Source: Jannaschia sp. W003
GTDB taxonomy: Bacteria; Pseudomonadota; Alphaproteobacteria; Rhodobacterales; Rhodobacteraceae
Direction: 5' to 3'
Assembly (NCBI RefSeq): GCF_025144335.1
Contig: NZ_CP083539.1
Coordinates: 2,915,501 to 2,979,500, forward strand
Length of the DNA: 64,000 nucleotides
Part shown: positions 1-8,124 of the stretch, piece after piece
Layout: the number at the start of each line of letters is the position of its first letter
Numbering within the stretch: the first letter of the stretch is position 1
Program-made: the position numbers and the translations under genes
The notes under the pieces: model-generated
What the model was told of the DNA's origin: nothing
What the model saw: only the letters and a program-made list of their open reading frames with translations
Database searches by the model: none

Positions 1-848
1 GGGCGGTCCGCGGCGGCGGCGGCAACTTCGGCGTGGTCACCTCGTTCGAGTTCCGCGCCCACCCTGTCGGTCCCGAGGTCCTGTCGGGCCTCGTGGTCCA
101 TCCAATCGCGGATGCGCCGAACCTCCTGCGCGCCGTGCGCCGCATCTGCGGCGAGGCCCCCGACGAGCTGACCGTCTGGTCGGTGATGCGCGGGGCCCCG
201 CCCCTGCCCTTCCTGCCCGAGGCATGGCATGGCCGCCCGGTGCTGATCCTCGCCGCCTGCTACGCCGGCGACATGCGCGAGGGCGAGGCGGCCATGCGCG
301 CGCTCCGCAACCTCGGCGACCCCGTCGCCGACGTGATCGCGCCCCACCCCTTCGCGGGCTGGCAGGCGGCCTTCGATCCGCTGCTGACGCCGGGCGCGCG
401 GAACTACTGGAAGAGCCACGACTTCACCGACCTCTCGGACGGTGCCATCGACGCCATCCTCGGCGCGGTGGACCATCTGCCCGACCCGGCCTGCGAGATC
501 TTCATCGCCCACGTGGGCGGCGCCATGGCCCGCGTCGCCCCGGACGCCACCGCCTTCCCGCAGCGAAACGCGCACTTCACCATGAACGTCCACACCCGCT
601 GGGAGGACCCGGCCAAGGACAAGGCCTGCTTGCGGTGGGCCCGCGACCTCTACGCCGCGACGGCCCCCTTCTCGGCGGGCAGCGTCTACGTGAACTTCGT
701 GCCCGGCGACGAGCCCGGCCGGCTCGCCGAGGCCTACGGCGCGAACATGGAGCGCCTGCGCGCCGTGAAGGCCCGCTACGACCCGCACAACCTCTTCCGC
801 GTGAACCACAACATCGAGCCCGCGCGCGAAGCGGTCGCGGCGCAGTAG
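1..848 (+). CDS. FAD-binding oxidoreductase, BBE type (5' end outside window)
   Basis: The C-terminal part of a flavoprotein of the FAD-linked oxidase / berberine bridge family, which oxidises small substrates with covalently or tightly bound FAD. The reading frame is open from base 3 and begins inside the FAD domain: a glycine-rich RGGGGNFGVVTSF motif at bases 9-47 is the classic end of the PCMH FAD-binding fold, so the true start lies upstream. The C-terminal BBE segment is complete, with the typical ending YDPHNLFRVNHNI near bases 778-814. The substrate cannot be read from the sequence. A G-rich repeat and tRNA-Thr follow. Confidence 0.9.
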   Translation, partial: AVRGGGGNFGVVTSFEFRAHPVGPEVLSGLVVHPIADAPNLLRAVRRICGEAPDELTVWSVMRGAPPLPFLPEAWHGRPVLILAACYAGDMREGEAAMRALRNLGDPVADVIAPHPFAGWQAAFDPLLTPGARNYWKSHDFTDLSDGAIDAILGAVDHLPDPACEIFIAHVGGAMARVAPDATAFPQRNAHFTMNVHTRWEDPAKDKACLRWARDLYAATAPFSAGSVYVNFVPGDEPGRLAEAYGANMERLRAVKARYDPHNLFRVNHNIEPAREAVAAQ

Positions 849-859
849 GGGGCGGCCCG

Positions 860-899
860 GCGTCTGCACGGGGGGCGTACGGGGGGTGCACGGGGGGCG
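860..899. repeat. 40-base G-rich intergenic repeat, copy 1
   Basis: A tract of three G6 blocks separated by short TGCAC/CGTAC spacers starts 12 bases after the preceding stop codon. Its reverse complement recurs almost perfectly (one mismatch by eye) at 52284-52323, directly after hemB. It lies between the flavoenzyme gene and tRNA-Thr. It may be a transcription or mRNA 3'-end element or simply a dispersed repeat. Confidence 0.75.
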
Positions 900-943
900 C
901 CCTCCGCACGGGCGCACCCTCAACACTGATTTCGCGGCGACGG

Positions 944-1016
944 TGCCCCCAGAGAGACTCGAACTCCCGACCCCCTGATTACAAATCAGGTGCTCTACCA
1001 GCTGAGCTATAGGGGC
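944..1016 (-). tRNA. tRNA-Thr (anticodon TGT)
   Basis: Read on the minus strand, 1016 to 944 folds as a full cloverleaf. The acceptor stem GCCCCTA pairs with TGGGGGC (one T-G pair). The D arm contains AGCTCAGCTGGTAGAGC, the anticodon stem CCTGA/TCAGG encloses loop TTTGTAA with anticodon TGT (981-983), and the T arm contains GGGAGTTCGAGTCTC. The discriminator is A at 944 and CCA is not encoded. The first ten bases overlap the 3' end of the upstream permease gene on the same strand, so the tRNA probably has to be cut out of, or transcribed through, that message. Confidence 0.97.
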
Positions 1017-2677
1017 GCCGGAGCATCCCTAGCGCCCTCCGCGCGGGCGAGCAACAGCACCGCCACCAGCCCCACCGCCGTGATCACGAGGGCGGCCGGG
1101 GCGGCCTGCTCCAGCCGCTCCAGGGAGGCCTGGTCGTGCACGCGGGTGGCCAGGGTGTCGAAGCCGAAGGGCCTGAGCAGCAGCGTCGCGGGCAGCTCCT
1201 TGGTCACGTCCACGAACACCAGGAGCGCCGCCACCAGCACCGAGCGCCGCATGAGCGGCAGGTGGACCGCGCGCAGCGTCGCGCCCGGCCCCCGCCCCAG
1301 CGAGCGCGCCGCCATCGGCAACGCCGGCGGGATGCGCCCTAGGGCGGCGTCCACCGATCCTTGCGCGATCGCGAAGAACCGCACCGCGTAGGCATAGACC
1401 AATGCCGCCGCCGACCCCGTCAGGATCAGTCCCGGATCCCACCCCGTCAGGGCCAGAACGCCGTCCGCCACCCGGTTGTCGAAGGCTGCCAGCGGCACCA
1501 GCACGCCCAGTCCCAGCACCGCCCCGGGCGCCGCGTAGCCCACCATGGTGACGGGCAGGAGCGCGCGCGGCAGGGCCCGTCCGGTCATGCGAACGCCGTG
1601 CACCATGAACACCGCCAGCGCCGTGGTGACGACCGCGGCGGCCGCCGCCACGCCCACGGTGTTGCCGAGCGCCTCGAGCAGCCCCGGCGCCAGCCAGCCC
1701 GAGCCCAGCGCGTGCCAGCCCATCACCGCGACCGGGAACGCGAAGCCGAGCGCCACGGGCACGGCGCAGGCGACGGTGGCGGCCCAGGCGGCGGCCCCCT
1801 CAAGCGCCATCGGCACCGGGGGCCGCTGCGCGCGCGCGGTCTGCCAGAAGCGGCGGCGGCGGCGCGAGACCCGCTCCACGAGGGCCAGGAGCGCCACGGC
1901 GACCAGGATCACGCAGGCGATCTGCGCCGCCCCGCCCGCGTTGCCCGCCTGCAGCCACAGCGTGAAGATGCCCGTGGTGAGGGTCTGCACGCCGAAGTAG
2001 CTGACCACGCCGAAGTCGTTCGCCGTCTCCATCATCACCACGGCCACGCCCGCCGCCACCGCCGGGCGCGCGAGCGGCAGCCCGACGCGCGCGAAGCGCC
2101 GCCACGGCCCCGCCCCGAGCGCGCGCGCCACCTCGAGCCCCGCGCCGGACTGCTCCGCGAAGGCCGCGCGCGCCATGAGGTAGACGTAAGGGTAGAGCGC
2201 GAAGCCCAGCACCAGCACCGCCGCCCCGCGCGAGCGTACCGGCGGGAACCAGTAGTCGCGGGCATCGACCCAGCCGAACGCCGCCCGCATCGCGGTCTGC
2301 ACGGGGCCGGCGTAGTCCAGGAAGTCCACGAGCGCGTAGGCCGACACGTAGGCCGGCACGCCGAGGGGCAGCAGCAGCGCCCAGGCCAGCGCGCCCCGCC
2401 CCGGAAAGCGGTGCATCGCCACCAGCCACGCGCAGCCCGTGCCCACCGCGGCGGCCAGCGCGCCGGTGCCGGCCATCAGCAGCACGGTGTTGCCCGCGTA
2501 GCGCGGCAGCGTGGTGGCGACGAGGTGGGGCCAGGGGTTCTCAGTGGGGAACAGCGCCATGGCCGCGACCGCCAGGATCGGGACGAGCACCAAGGCCGCG
2601 ACGACGACCGCGCCCACCGACCACGGATCGGGCCAGGGCACCGCCACGCCGCGTATCTGAGCCTTTCCGTCGGACAT
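1007..2677 (-). CDS. Iron(III)-type ABC transporter permease, two-domain (FbpB/SfuB-like)
   Basis: An inner-membrane permease of 556 residues with two homologous halves of about six membrane helices each, as in the FbpB/SfuB/ThiP group that imports ferric iron (or thiamine). Each half has the cytoplasmic EAA-type loop that docks on the ATPase: ARALGAGPWRRFARVGLP in the first half and ARSLGRGPGATLRAVHLP in the second. No binding-protein or ATPase gene lies on either side, so partners must be elsewhere. The stop codon (1007-1009) lies inside the tRNA-Thr gene. Ferric iron is the most likely substrate, but this rests on family resemblance only. Confidence 0.85.
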   Translation of the reverse strand: MSDGKAQIRGVAVPWPDPWSVGAVVVAALVLVPILAVAAMALFPTENPWPHLVATTLPRYAGNTVLLMAGTGALAAAVGTGCAWLVAMHRFPGRGALAWALLLPLGVPAYVSAYALVDFLDYAGPVQTAMRAAFGWVDARDYWFPPVRSRGAAVLVLGFALYPYVYLMARAAFAEQSGAGLEVARALGAGPWRRFARVGLPLARPAVAAGVAVVMMETANDFGVVSYFGVQTLTTGIFTLWLQAGNAGGAAQIACVILVAVALLALVERVSRRRRRFWQTARAQRPPVPMALEGAAAWAATVACAVPVALGFAFPVAVMGWHALGSGWLAPGLLEALGNTVGVAAAAAVVTTALAVFMVHGVRMTGRALPRALLPVTMVGYAAPGAVLGLGVLVPLAAFDNRVADGVLALTGWDPGLILTGSAAALVYAYAVRFFAIAQGSVDAALGRIPPALPMAARSLGRGPGATLRAVHLPLMRRSVLVAALLVFVDVTKELPATLLLRPFGFDTLATRVHDQASLERLEQAAPAALVITAVGLVAVLLLARAEGARDAPAPL

Positions 2678-2769
2678 GGCGGCGGGGGCTAGGTCATTGC
2701 CCGCCGCCTGTCCAGCGGGCTATGCGTCGCCGGCGCGGTGGGAGGCCCGCACACAGGGGAAGGAGACAC

Positions 2770-3642
2770 ATGCAGATCGCCATCCATCTCGGGGCGCACC
2801 GCACCGACGGGGACCTGATCCTCGAGACGCTGCAGCGCAACGAGGGCATCCTGTCCGGCCACCGCGTCGCCGTGCCGCCGCCGCGCCGCGCCCGCCCCGC
2901 GATCCGCCGCGCCGCGCAGGCGGCCGGGGGCGGCGGTTTCTCCTCCGAGGCGCAGGACGAGCTGCTGGTCGAGATGCTGGGCGAGGCCGCGGACCCGCGG
3001 CGGCTGGTGCTGAGCTACGAGGCGTTCCTCGGGATCTACGCGAAGGTGCTCGATGGGGGGCGGCTCTACGGCGACGCGGGCGCCCGCGCGCGCCTCCTGC
3101 GCGACCTCTTCCCGGACCACGAGCCGGCGTTCTTCCTGGCGATCCGCAACCCCGCCACCTTCGTGCCCGCGGTGTTCGAGGCGTCCACTGTGGGCACCCT
3201 CGCGGAGTTCACGGGCGGCCACGACCTCGGGGGGCTGCGCTGGACCGACGTGGTCCGCTCCATCCGCGCCGCCTGTCCCGACGTGCCGCTGACGGTCTGG
3301 TGCAACGAGGACCTGCCCCTCCTGCTGCCCACGGTGCTTGAGGCGGTGTCGGGCGTCGAGGAGCGGCTCGACGGCGACGACGCGGTCCTGGAGCGGGTGA
3401 TGACGGAGCCGGGGCTGCGGCGCCTGCGCACCTACCTGCGCGACAACCCGCCCGGCACGCGCTCCACCTGGCGCAAGGTGGTGACGGCGTTCCTGGGCAA
3501 GTACGCGGACCCGGAGGTGGTGGAGCCCCCGATCACCACCGCGGGCTGGACCGACGCGCTGGTGGCGCAGCTCACGGCGACCTACGAGGACGACGTGCGG
3601 GCGCTACAGGAGCTGCCGGGCATCACCTTCCTGCGTCCCTGA
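2770..3642 (+). CDS. Conserved hypothetical protein
   Basis: A soluble protein of 290 residues with no signal peptide or membrane segment. Start chosen at the ATG preceded by GGAAGGAGACAC; an in-frame ATG 48 bases upstream has no ribosome site. The N-terminus (IAIHLGAHRTDGDLILETL) resembles Rhodobacteraceae hypothetical proteins that I associate loosely with a sulfotransferase-like fold, but no P-loop PAPS motif is visible, so no activity is assigned. It converges on gapR. Confidence 0.75.
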   Translation: MQIAIHLGAHRTDGDLILETLQRNEGILSGHRVAVPPPRRARPAIRRAAQAAGGGGFSSEAQDELLVEMLGEAADPRRLVLSYEAFLGIYAKVLDGGRLYGDAGARARLLRDLFPDHEPAFFLAIRNPATFVPAVFEASTVGTLAEFTGGHDLGGLRWTDVVRSIRAACPDVPLTVWCNEDLPLLLPTVLEAVSGVEERLDGDDAVLERVMTEPGLRRLRTYLRDNPPGTRSTWRKVVTAFLGKYADPEVVEPPITTAGWTDALVAQLTATYEDDVRALQELPGITFLRP

Positions 3643-3672
3643 CGGGGACCGCGCGCCGCGCGGAATGCGGAG

Positions 3673-3686
3673 AGGGGGCGCCCCCC
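3673..3686. terminator. GC palindrome between convergent genes
   Basis: In the 52-base gap between two convergent genes there is a GGGGGCGCCCCC-type palindrome. In addition, the sequence TGACGGGG at the left stop codon is complementary to CCCCGTCA at the right stop codon. The gap could fold as one hairpin and stop transcription from both sides, but no T-run follows. The function is inferred from position. Confidence 0.4.
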
Positions 3687-3694
3687 CCGCCCCG

Positions 3695-3958
3695 TCAGCG
3701 CATGCCAAGCGCTTCCTTGTACATGTCGAGGATGGCCTCCTCCTCGGCGATGTCGTCGGGCTCGCGCTTGCGCAGGGAGATGACCTTGCGCATCACCTTG
3801 GTGTCGTAGCCCCGGCCCTTGGCCTCGGCGTAGACCTCCTTGATCGCCTCGGCGATGTCGGTCTTCTCCTGCTCGAGGCGCTCCACGCGCTCGATGAACT
3901 GCTTCAGCTCGTCGGCCGTGACGCCGTAGGCGTCGGGATCGGTCGCGGTCTCGCTCAC
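3695..3958 (-). CDS. gapR: GapR-family nucleoid protein (DUF2312)
   Basis: A DNA-binding coiled-coil protein of 87 residues. GapR in Caulobacter encircles overtwisted DNA ahead of replication and transcription machinery and stimulates type II topoisomerases. The sequence matches the family over its whole length: a short acidic N-terminus, the helix [19 protein letters not shown], then a lysine-rich segment ([18 protein letters not shown]) that contacts DNA, and an acidic helical tail ending YKEALGMR. Length is normal for the family. The start is preceded by AGAGGGAGAGCCCCC. Confidence 0.95.
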   Translation of the reverse strand: MSETATDPDAYGVTADELKQFIERVERLEQEKTDIAEAIKEVYAEAKGRGYDTKVMRKVISLRKREPDDIAEEEAILDMYKEALGMR

Positions 3959-4041
3959 GGGGGCTCTCCCTCTCTTGCTCTTGCCTGCCTGGAGCGGGCG
4001 GGTTAGCGCCCGCCCGCGCCGGACGCAACTCGGAGGGAACG

Positions 4042-4257
4042 GTGGAGCTGATCGTCTGGGGCGGGGCCCTCCTCACGCTGCTCGGCCTCGCCGGGCTGGT
4101 CTACTGCATGGCCGTGGCCGCGCGTGCCCGGCGCGAGGGTGCCGCGGGCCCGGACATGGAGCGGCGCCTCCGGCGGCTGGTGGCGGTGAACCTCACGGCG
4201 CTCGCGCTCTCCACCCTGGGGCTGATGGCGGTGATCGTCGGCCTCGCCCTCGGATGA
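4042..4257 (+). CDS. Small two-helix membrane protein, hypothetical
   Basis: A 71-residue protein starting at GTG (ribosome site CGGAGGG upstream). It has two hydrophobic helices, about residues 5-25 and 48-70, joined by a basic, polar stretch with many arginines. This suggests a helical hairpin in the inner membrane with the loop in the cytoplasm. It is divergent from gapR with 83 bases between the starts. No known family was recognised. Confidence 0.7.
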   Translation: MELIVWGGALLTLLGLAGLVYCMAVAARARREGAAGPDMERRLRRLVAVNLTALALSTLGLMAVIVGLALG

Positions 4258-4369
4258 GGCGCGACGTCCCTTGCGAAATTGCAACGGCGGCTTGACGATG
4301 GCACGGGCGCGCCCCATGCATGGGTGTGGCGCGGGGGAGCGCGCCGCGGATACTCCGGAGAGGAATCGA

Positions 4370-4792
4370 ATGGATCAGGACGTTCTTGAGGGTCGCCGGA
4401 TCCTCGTGGTGGAGGACGAATTCCTGATCGCGCTGAGCCTTCGCAGCCAGTTCGAGTCCCTCGGCGCGCATGTCGCCGTGGCCGCCTCCGTGGCCGAGGG
4501 CCTCGCGCAGGCAGACGACGCCCACGACGCCGCCGTGCTGGACGTGCGCCTGCCCGACGGCGACGTGTTCCCGGTGGCCGAGGCGCTGGCCCGGCGCGGC
4601 GTGCCGCTGGTGTTCCACAGCGGCCACGCGGACGGCAACGAGCTGGAGCGCAGCTTTCCCGGCGCGATGGCCCTGTCGAAGCCCGCCTGCCAGGTCGCGC
4701 TCGCGGCCTCGGTGCGCGCCGTGATCGACGCGCCGCGGGGGGCCGCTCAGGCGCCGGGCACCTCGGGCGGCTCGGCCTCGCCGCGGTCGTAG
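4370..4792 (+). CDS. Single-domain response regulator (receiver only)
   Basis: A 140-residue receiver domain without an output domain. All phosphorylation residues are present: the acidic pair in VVEDEF near residue 15, the phospho-acceptor Asp in AVLDVRLPDGD near residue 60, Ser in FHSGH near 83, and Lys in ALSKPA near 104. The opening VEDEFLIAL is typical of receivers that work with HWE-type histidine kinases; one such kinase is encoded at 42.7-43.8 kb, but a link is only a guess. The start is the ATG after AGAGGAATCGA; a longer frame upstream lacks receiver sequence. The 3' end overlaps the convergent SnoaL-like gene by 46 bases. Confidence 0.85.
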   Translation: MDQDVLEGRRILVVEDEFLIALSLRSQFESLGAHVAVAASVAEGLAQADDAHDAAVLDVRLPDGDVFPVAEALARRGVPLVFHSGHADGNELERSFPGAMALSKPACQVALAASVRAVIDAPRGAAQAPGTSGGSASPRS

Positions 4793-5280
4793 CGCTCCCA
4801 GCCCTCGCCGCGGAACAGGTCCACGCCGAGCTGCGCGGCCACGTCGGCGAGGTCCACCATCACCCAGTTGTCCTGGATGCGCCCGTCCTGGACCTTCCAG
4901 AAGTCCATGTAGCGGATCGTGACGCGCTTGCCGGTGGCCGGGATGCCGAACAGCGGGCCCCGGTGCGTGGCCTCCTGGCGCCCGAAGGCGGCCGCCCACT
5001 CGCCCATGTAGAGCCGCGCCTCGTCGATGCAGACCTTGTCGCCGAAGGCCGCCTGGAAGGGCCGCTGCCAGTTGCGCTGGAACTCGGCCAGCCCGGTCTT
5101 GGTGCCGCAGCCGCGGTTGCCCATCCAGCGGAAGGTCTCGGCGAAGAACTCGCCCATGTCGGCGATGCGGTGGTCGTTCAGCCCGTCGACCATGCCCTCG
5201 ATGACGCGACGCGTCTCCGCGGTCTTCGACATGTCGGTGTCGCGGGTCAGCTCGGCCTGCGGGGGGCGCGATCCCTTCAT
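4747..5280 (-). CDS. SnoaL-like / NTF2-fold polyketide cyclase-type protein
   Basis: A 177-residue protein of the SnoaL-like NTF2 superfamily, small alpha/beta barrels that bind or isomerise hydrophobic metabolites. Supporting segments are FFAETFRWMGNRGCGTKTGLAEF and the SnoaL-type GKRVTIRYMDFWKVQDGRIQDNWVMVD. The start ATG overlaps the stop of the upstream GMC oxidoreductase as ATGA (5277-5280), which indicates translational coupling; an internal ATG at 5232 is possible. It may act on the product of the oxidoreductase. Confidence 0.85.
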   Translation of the reverse strand: MKGSRPPQAELTRDTDMSKTAETRRVIEGMVDGLNDHRIADMGEFFAETFRWMGNRGCGTKTGLAEFQRNWQRPFQAAFGDKVCIDEARLYMGEWAAAFGRQEATHRGPLFGIPATGKRVTIRYMDFWKVQDGRIQDNWVMVDLADVAAQLGVDLFRGEGWERYDRGEAEPPEVPGA

Positions 5281-6695
5281 CGGGTGTCCTCTTCGATGAT
5301 GCGGGCGCCCCGCCATCCGATCATGATCGAGGGCGCGTTGGTGTTGGCGGAGGTGATGCGCGGCATCACCGAGGCGTCGGCGACCCAAAGGCCCTCCACG
5401 CCCCGCACCCGCAGGCGCGGGTCGCAGACGTCGCCCAGCGCGCAGGTGCCGACCGGGTGATAGGCGGTGCCGGCGCGGGCGTCGATGTGGGCGTCGAGCG
5501 CGGCGTCGTCCTCGGCCTCCGGGCCGGGGCAGACTTCGGGCGCGCGGCGGCGGCCGAAGGGGGCCGTGGCGAGGAGGCGGCGCAGGGCGCGGAGGCCCGC
5601 GCGCAGCGTCTTGCGGTCGGCGGGGTCCGTGAGGAGGCCGAGGTCGATCACCGGGGCGCCGGCGGCGTCGAGCGTTAGGCGCCCGCGCGAGCGGGGCCGC
5701 ATCACGCAGACATCCGCATAATATCCGGCGCCCCAGCCGATCGCGCGGGCGCCGTGCCCGACGCGGCAGGGCAGGAAGTGCACCTGCACCTCGGGCGGGC
5801 CGCCGGGGCGCAGCGGGAGGAAGGCACCTGCTTCCACGGTGTTCGAGGCGAGCGGACCGCGCCCCCGGAGCATCCAGTCGAAGGGGGCCGCCGCCCACAG
5901 GGGCATCTGCGCGAGCGTCAGCCCCCGCCCCGAGCCCGGTCCCTCGTGATGCACCATCACGCCCGGGTGGTCGTGCAGGTTGCGCCCCACCCCCGGCCCG
6001 CCCAGCCCCGCGCGCAGCAGCAGCGTCGGCGAGCCGATCGCGCCCGCGCAGAGCACCACGCCCGCGCGGGCGCCGATCCGCCGCCCGTCCGCGAGCCTCA
6101 CCCCGGTGGCGCGGCCGTGGGAGACCAGGATCTCGGCGACCTCGGCGTTCGCGACCACGCGGGCGGGCGATCCGGCGAGGAAGGCCCGCACCGGCGAGCG
6201 GCGGCGTCCCCGCTCCATGTTCACCCGGAACGGCCCCGACGAGACCCGCTCGGGGTCGGGCGGCGCGCCGTGGACCCCGGCGAGCGCGCGGCCCAGGGGG
6301 TGGGGGTCGGGCAGCGGGCCGGGGCGCATCTCGCGCTCCACGGCCTCGAAGGCGGGAGCGACGTCGTCCCACCCCCAGCCCGGCCCCCAGGCGTCGTAGT
6401 CGTCGCGCCGGCCCCGGAACCAGACCATGGAGTTGATCGAGGCCGAGCCGCCCAGCATCCGCCCGCGCGGGATCGCGATCCTCCGGCCCCCCAAGGCGGT
6501 TTGGGGCGCGGAGCGGTAGCGCCAGTCGCGGCGCGAGCCCATCAGCCAGACCAGCCCGAACGGCATCGACACCAGCGGGTGCCGGTCCCCCGGCCCCGCC
6601 TCCAGCAGCACCACGTCGCGCGTGCGCGAGAGTTGACCGGCCAGGGTCGCGCCCGCCGCGCCGCCGCCGACCACGAGGATGTCGTGGGTCTCCAT
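5277..6695 (-). CDS. GMC-family FAD-dependent oxidoreductase (choline dehydrogenase-like)
   Basis: A 472-residue flavoenzyme of the glucose-methanol-choline family, which oxidises alcohols to aldehydes or ketones. The FAD dinucleotide motif VVGGGAAGATLAGQLS is at residues 8-23. The GMC signature PRGRMLGGSASINSMVWFRG lies near residue 80. The second signature GAIGSPTLLLRAGLGGPGVG lies near 235. The C-terminal active-site region has TAYHPVGTCALG and the conserved NTNAPSIMIGWRGARII. It is slightly shorter than choline dehydrogenase (about 550), as in many uncharacterised members. The downstream SnoaL-like gene is coupled by ATGA. Substrate unknown. Confidence 0.92.
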   Translation of the reverse strand: METHDILVVGGGAAGATLAGQLSRTRDVVLLEAGPGDRHPLVSMPFGLVWLMGSRRDWRYRSAPQTALGGRRIAIPRGRMLGGSASINSMVWFRGRRDDYDAWGPGWGWDDVAPAFEAVEREMRPGPLPDPHPLGRALAGVHGAPPDPERVSSGPFRVNMERGRRRSPVRAFLAGSPARVVANAEVAEILVSHGRATGVRLADGRRIGARAGVVLCAGAIGSPTLLLRAGLGGPGVGRNLHDHPGVMVHHEGPGSGRGLTLAQMPLWAAAPFDWMLRGRGPLASNTVEAGAFLPLRPGGPPEVQVHFLPCRVGHGARAIGWGAGYYADVCVMRPRSRGRLTLDAAGAPVIDLGLLTDPADRKTLRAGLRALRRLLATAPFGRRRAPEVCPGPEAEDDAALDAHIDARAGTAYHPVGTCALGDVCDPRLRVRGVEGLWVADASVMPRITSANTNAPSIMIGWRGARIIEEDTR

Positions 6696-6767
6696 CCGTG
6701 CTTCCCCCGTGCCGCACTCGGGTGCGAGGGTAGCGGCGCCGCTCGCCGCGTCCATGCCGGAGACCGC

Positions 6768-7205
6768 ATGCCCGAGATCCGCTCGCCCCACCCCGCCCGC
6801 TGCCATTGCGGCGCCGTGCGCCTGCGAGTGCGCCTCCTGGACGGCTTGCGCTCGGCGCGGCGGTGCAACTGCTCGCTGTGCCGGATGCGCGGCGCGGTCG
6901 CGGTGTCGGCGCCGCTGGACGGGGTGGAGGTGGTGGCGGGCGCCGAGCACCTGCGCCTCTACCAGTTCGGCACCCACGTGGCCGAGCACTGGTTCTGTGG
7001 CCTCTGCGGCATCTACACCCACCACCGCCGCCGCTCGAACCCGAGTGAGCTGGGCGTGAACGTTGCCGTGCTGGAGGGGGTGTCGCCGTTCGACTTCGCC
7101 GCGGTCGAGGTGATGGAGGGCGGGCGCCACCCCTCGGACGGCGGCGGCGGCGTGGCGGGGGTGCTGCGCTACGAGGCGACCCCGCCGGCCACGCCCCGGC
7201 CTTGA
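6768..7205 (+). CDS. GFA family protein (glutathione-dependent formaldehyde-activating/CENP-V fold)
   Basis: A 145-residue protein with the cysteine pattern of the GFA/CENP-V zinc fold: CHCG near residue 11, CNCSLC near residue 35, and CGLCGIYTHH near residue 78. Members bind zinc; the founding enzyme was described as adding glutathione to formaldehyde, but most have no proven reaction. The start is uncertain within a few codons because the upstream sequence AGACCGC is a weak ribosome site. The gene is divergent from the GMC oxidoreductase. Confidence 0.85.
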   Translation: MPEIRSPHPARCHCGAVRLRVRLLDGLRSARRCNCSLCRMRGAVAVSAPLDGVEVVAGAEHLRLYQFGTHVAEHWFCGLCGIYTHHRRRSNPSELGVNVAVLEGVSPFDFAAVEVMEGGRHPSDGGGGVAGVLRYEATPPATPRP

Positions 7206-7296
7206 GCCGGAGCCTCCGTCGGACGTCGCACTGCCACTGCGGAGTGAAGCGCCGAGGGCGGCCAGAGATCCCGGGTCAGGCCCGGGACGCGTCGGC
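7200..7296. repeat. Diverged palindromic intergenic repeat
   Basis: The gap between the GFA and PhzF genes contains GAGCCGGAGCCTCCGTC at its left and GATCCCGGGTCAGGCCCGGGAC at its right. These match, with changes, the left and right ends of the two 102-base palindromic repeats at 26569-26670 and 26735-26836. The inner GTCCCGGGC-type arm can fold into a strong hairpin. It lies between convergent genes and could end transcription from both sides. Confidence 0.5.
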
Positions 7297-7308
7297 CTTG
7301 CCCGCCCC

Positions 7309-8124
7309 CTACCCCGGCACCTCGATCTCGCCGCGCAGATACGTCACCGCCTCGGCGCGCAGCATCACGGCGTCCGCCTCGACCCGGCACACCGCCCATC
7401 CGACGCGAGCCGAGATCTGCCGCGCGGCCAGCACGTCGCGCCCCAGCCGCCCGGCCCAGAACGGGGCGAGCAGGCAGTGCGCCGACCCGGTGAACGGATC
7501 CTCGTCGATGCCGGCGGCGGGCGCGAAATAGCGGCTCACGAAGTCCCCGTCCCGTTCCGCCGGCGCGGTGCAGATCACGCCGCGCGACGCCTGTCCTCCG
7601 CCGAGAACCTTCAGCGCCCGAAAGTCCGGCGCCAGCGCCGCCACCTCCGCCTCCGTGCCGAACACCGCCACCTCGTCCCATTCGTCGGCGGCGTAGTGCC
7701 CGCGCAGCACCTCGCGCGGCGCGGCGCCGAGCGCTGCGGCCAGCCCCTCGGGCGCCGCTACCGGGGCTACCGCGATGCGCGGCAGGCGCATCAGCAGCGC
7801 GTCCCCGTCGCGGCGCACCACCAGCGTGCCCGCCTTGCGGGTGCGGAACCGCGCCTCCTCCAGCGCGGGGTCGGCCAGCACCACGTGGGCCGAGGCGAGC
7901 GTGGCGTGACCGCACAGCGCGACCTCCACCGCGGGCGTGAACCAGCGCAGGTCGCGCTCAGCCCCCTGCCCCCGCAGGAACGCGGTCTCGGCGAGGTTGT
8001 TCTCGGCGGCGATGGCCAGGAGCGTGGCGTCGGGCAGCCACGCGTCCATCTCCACCACGGCGGCCGGGTTGCCGGTGAAGGGGCCGCGCGCGAACGCATC
8101 CACCTGCGCGATGGGCAGCCTCAC
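7309..8124 (-). CDS. PhzF-family isomerase
   Basis: A 271-residue PhzF-family protein with the diaminopimelate-epimerase-like double fold. PhzF itself isomerises an intermediate of phenazine synthesis; most relatives are uncharacterised isomerases. The start [17 protein letters not shown] is typical, the catalytic Glu is in ENNLAETAF (about residue 46), the first-half motif is [11 protein letters not shown], and the second half has [13 protein letters not shown]. No other phenazine genes are nearby. It starts at GTG, overlapping the stop of the upstream ABC ATPase gene (GTGA), so the two are probably co-translated. Confidence 0.92.
   Translation of the reverse strand: MRLPIAQVDAFARGPFTGNPAAVVEMDAWLPDATLLAIAAENNLAETAFLRGQGAERDLRWFTPAVEVALCGHATLASAHVVLADPALEEARFRTRKAGTLVVRRDGDALLMRLPRIAVAPVAAPEGLAAALGAAPREVLRGHYAADEWDEVAVFGTEAEVAALAPDFRALKVLGGGQASRGVICTAPAERDGDFVSRYFAPAAGIDEDPFTGSAHCLLAPFWAGRLGRDVLAARQISARVGWAVCRVEADAVMLRAEAVTYLRGEIEVPG

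Noticed and set aside
8121..8124. phzF start further downstream at an ATG
   Set aside because: The family N-terminus begins right at the GTG, which overlaps the upstream stop as GTGA.
7309..8124. Phenazine biosynthesis locus
   Set aside because: PhzF-family proteins are widespread and no other phenazine genes are present.
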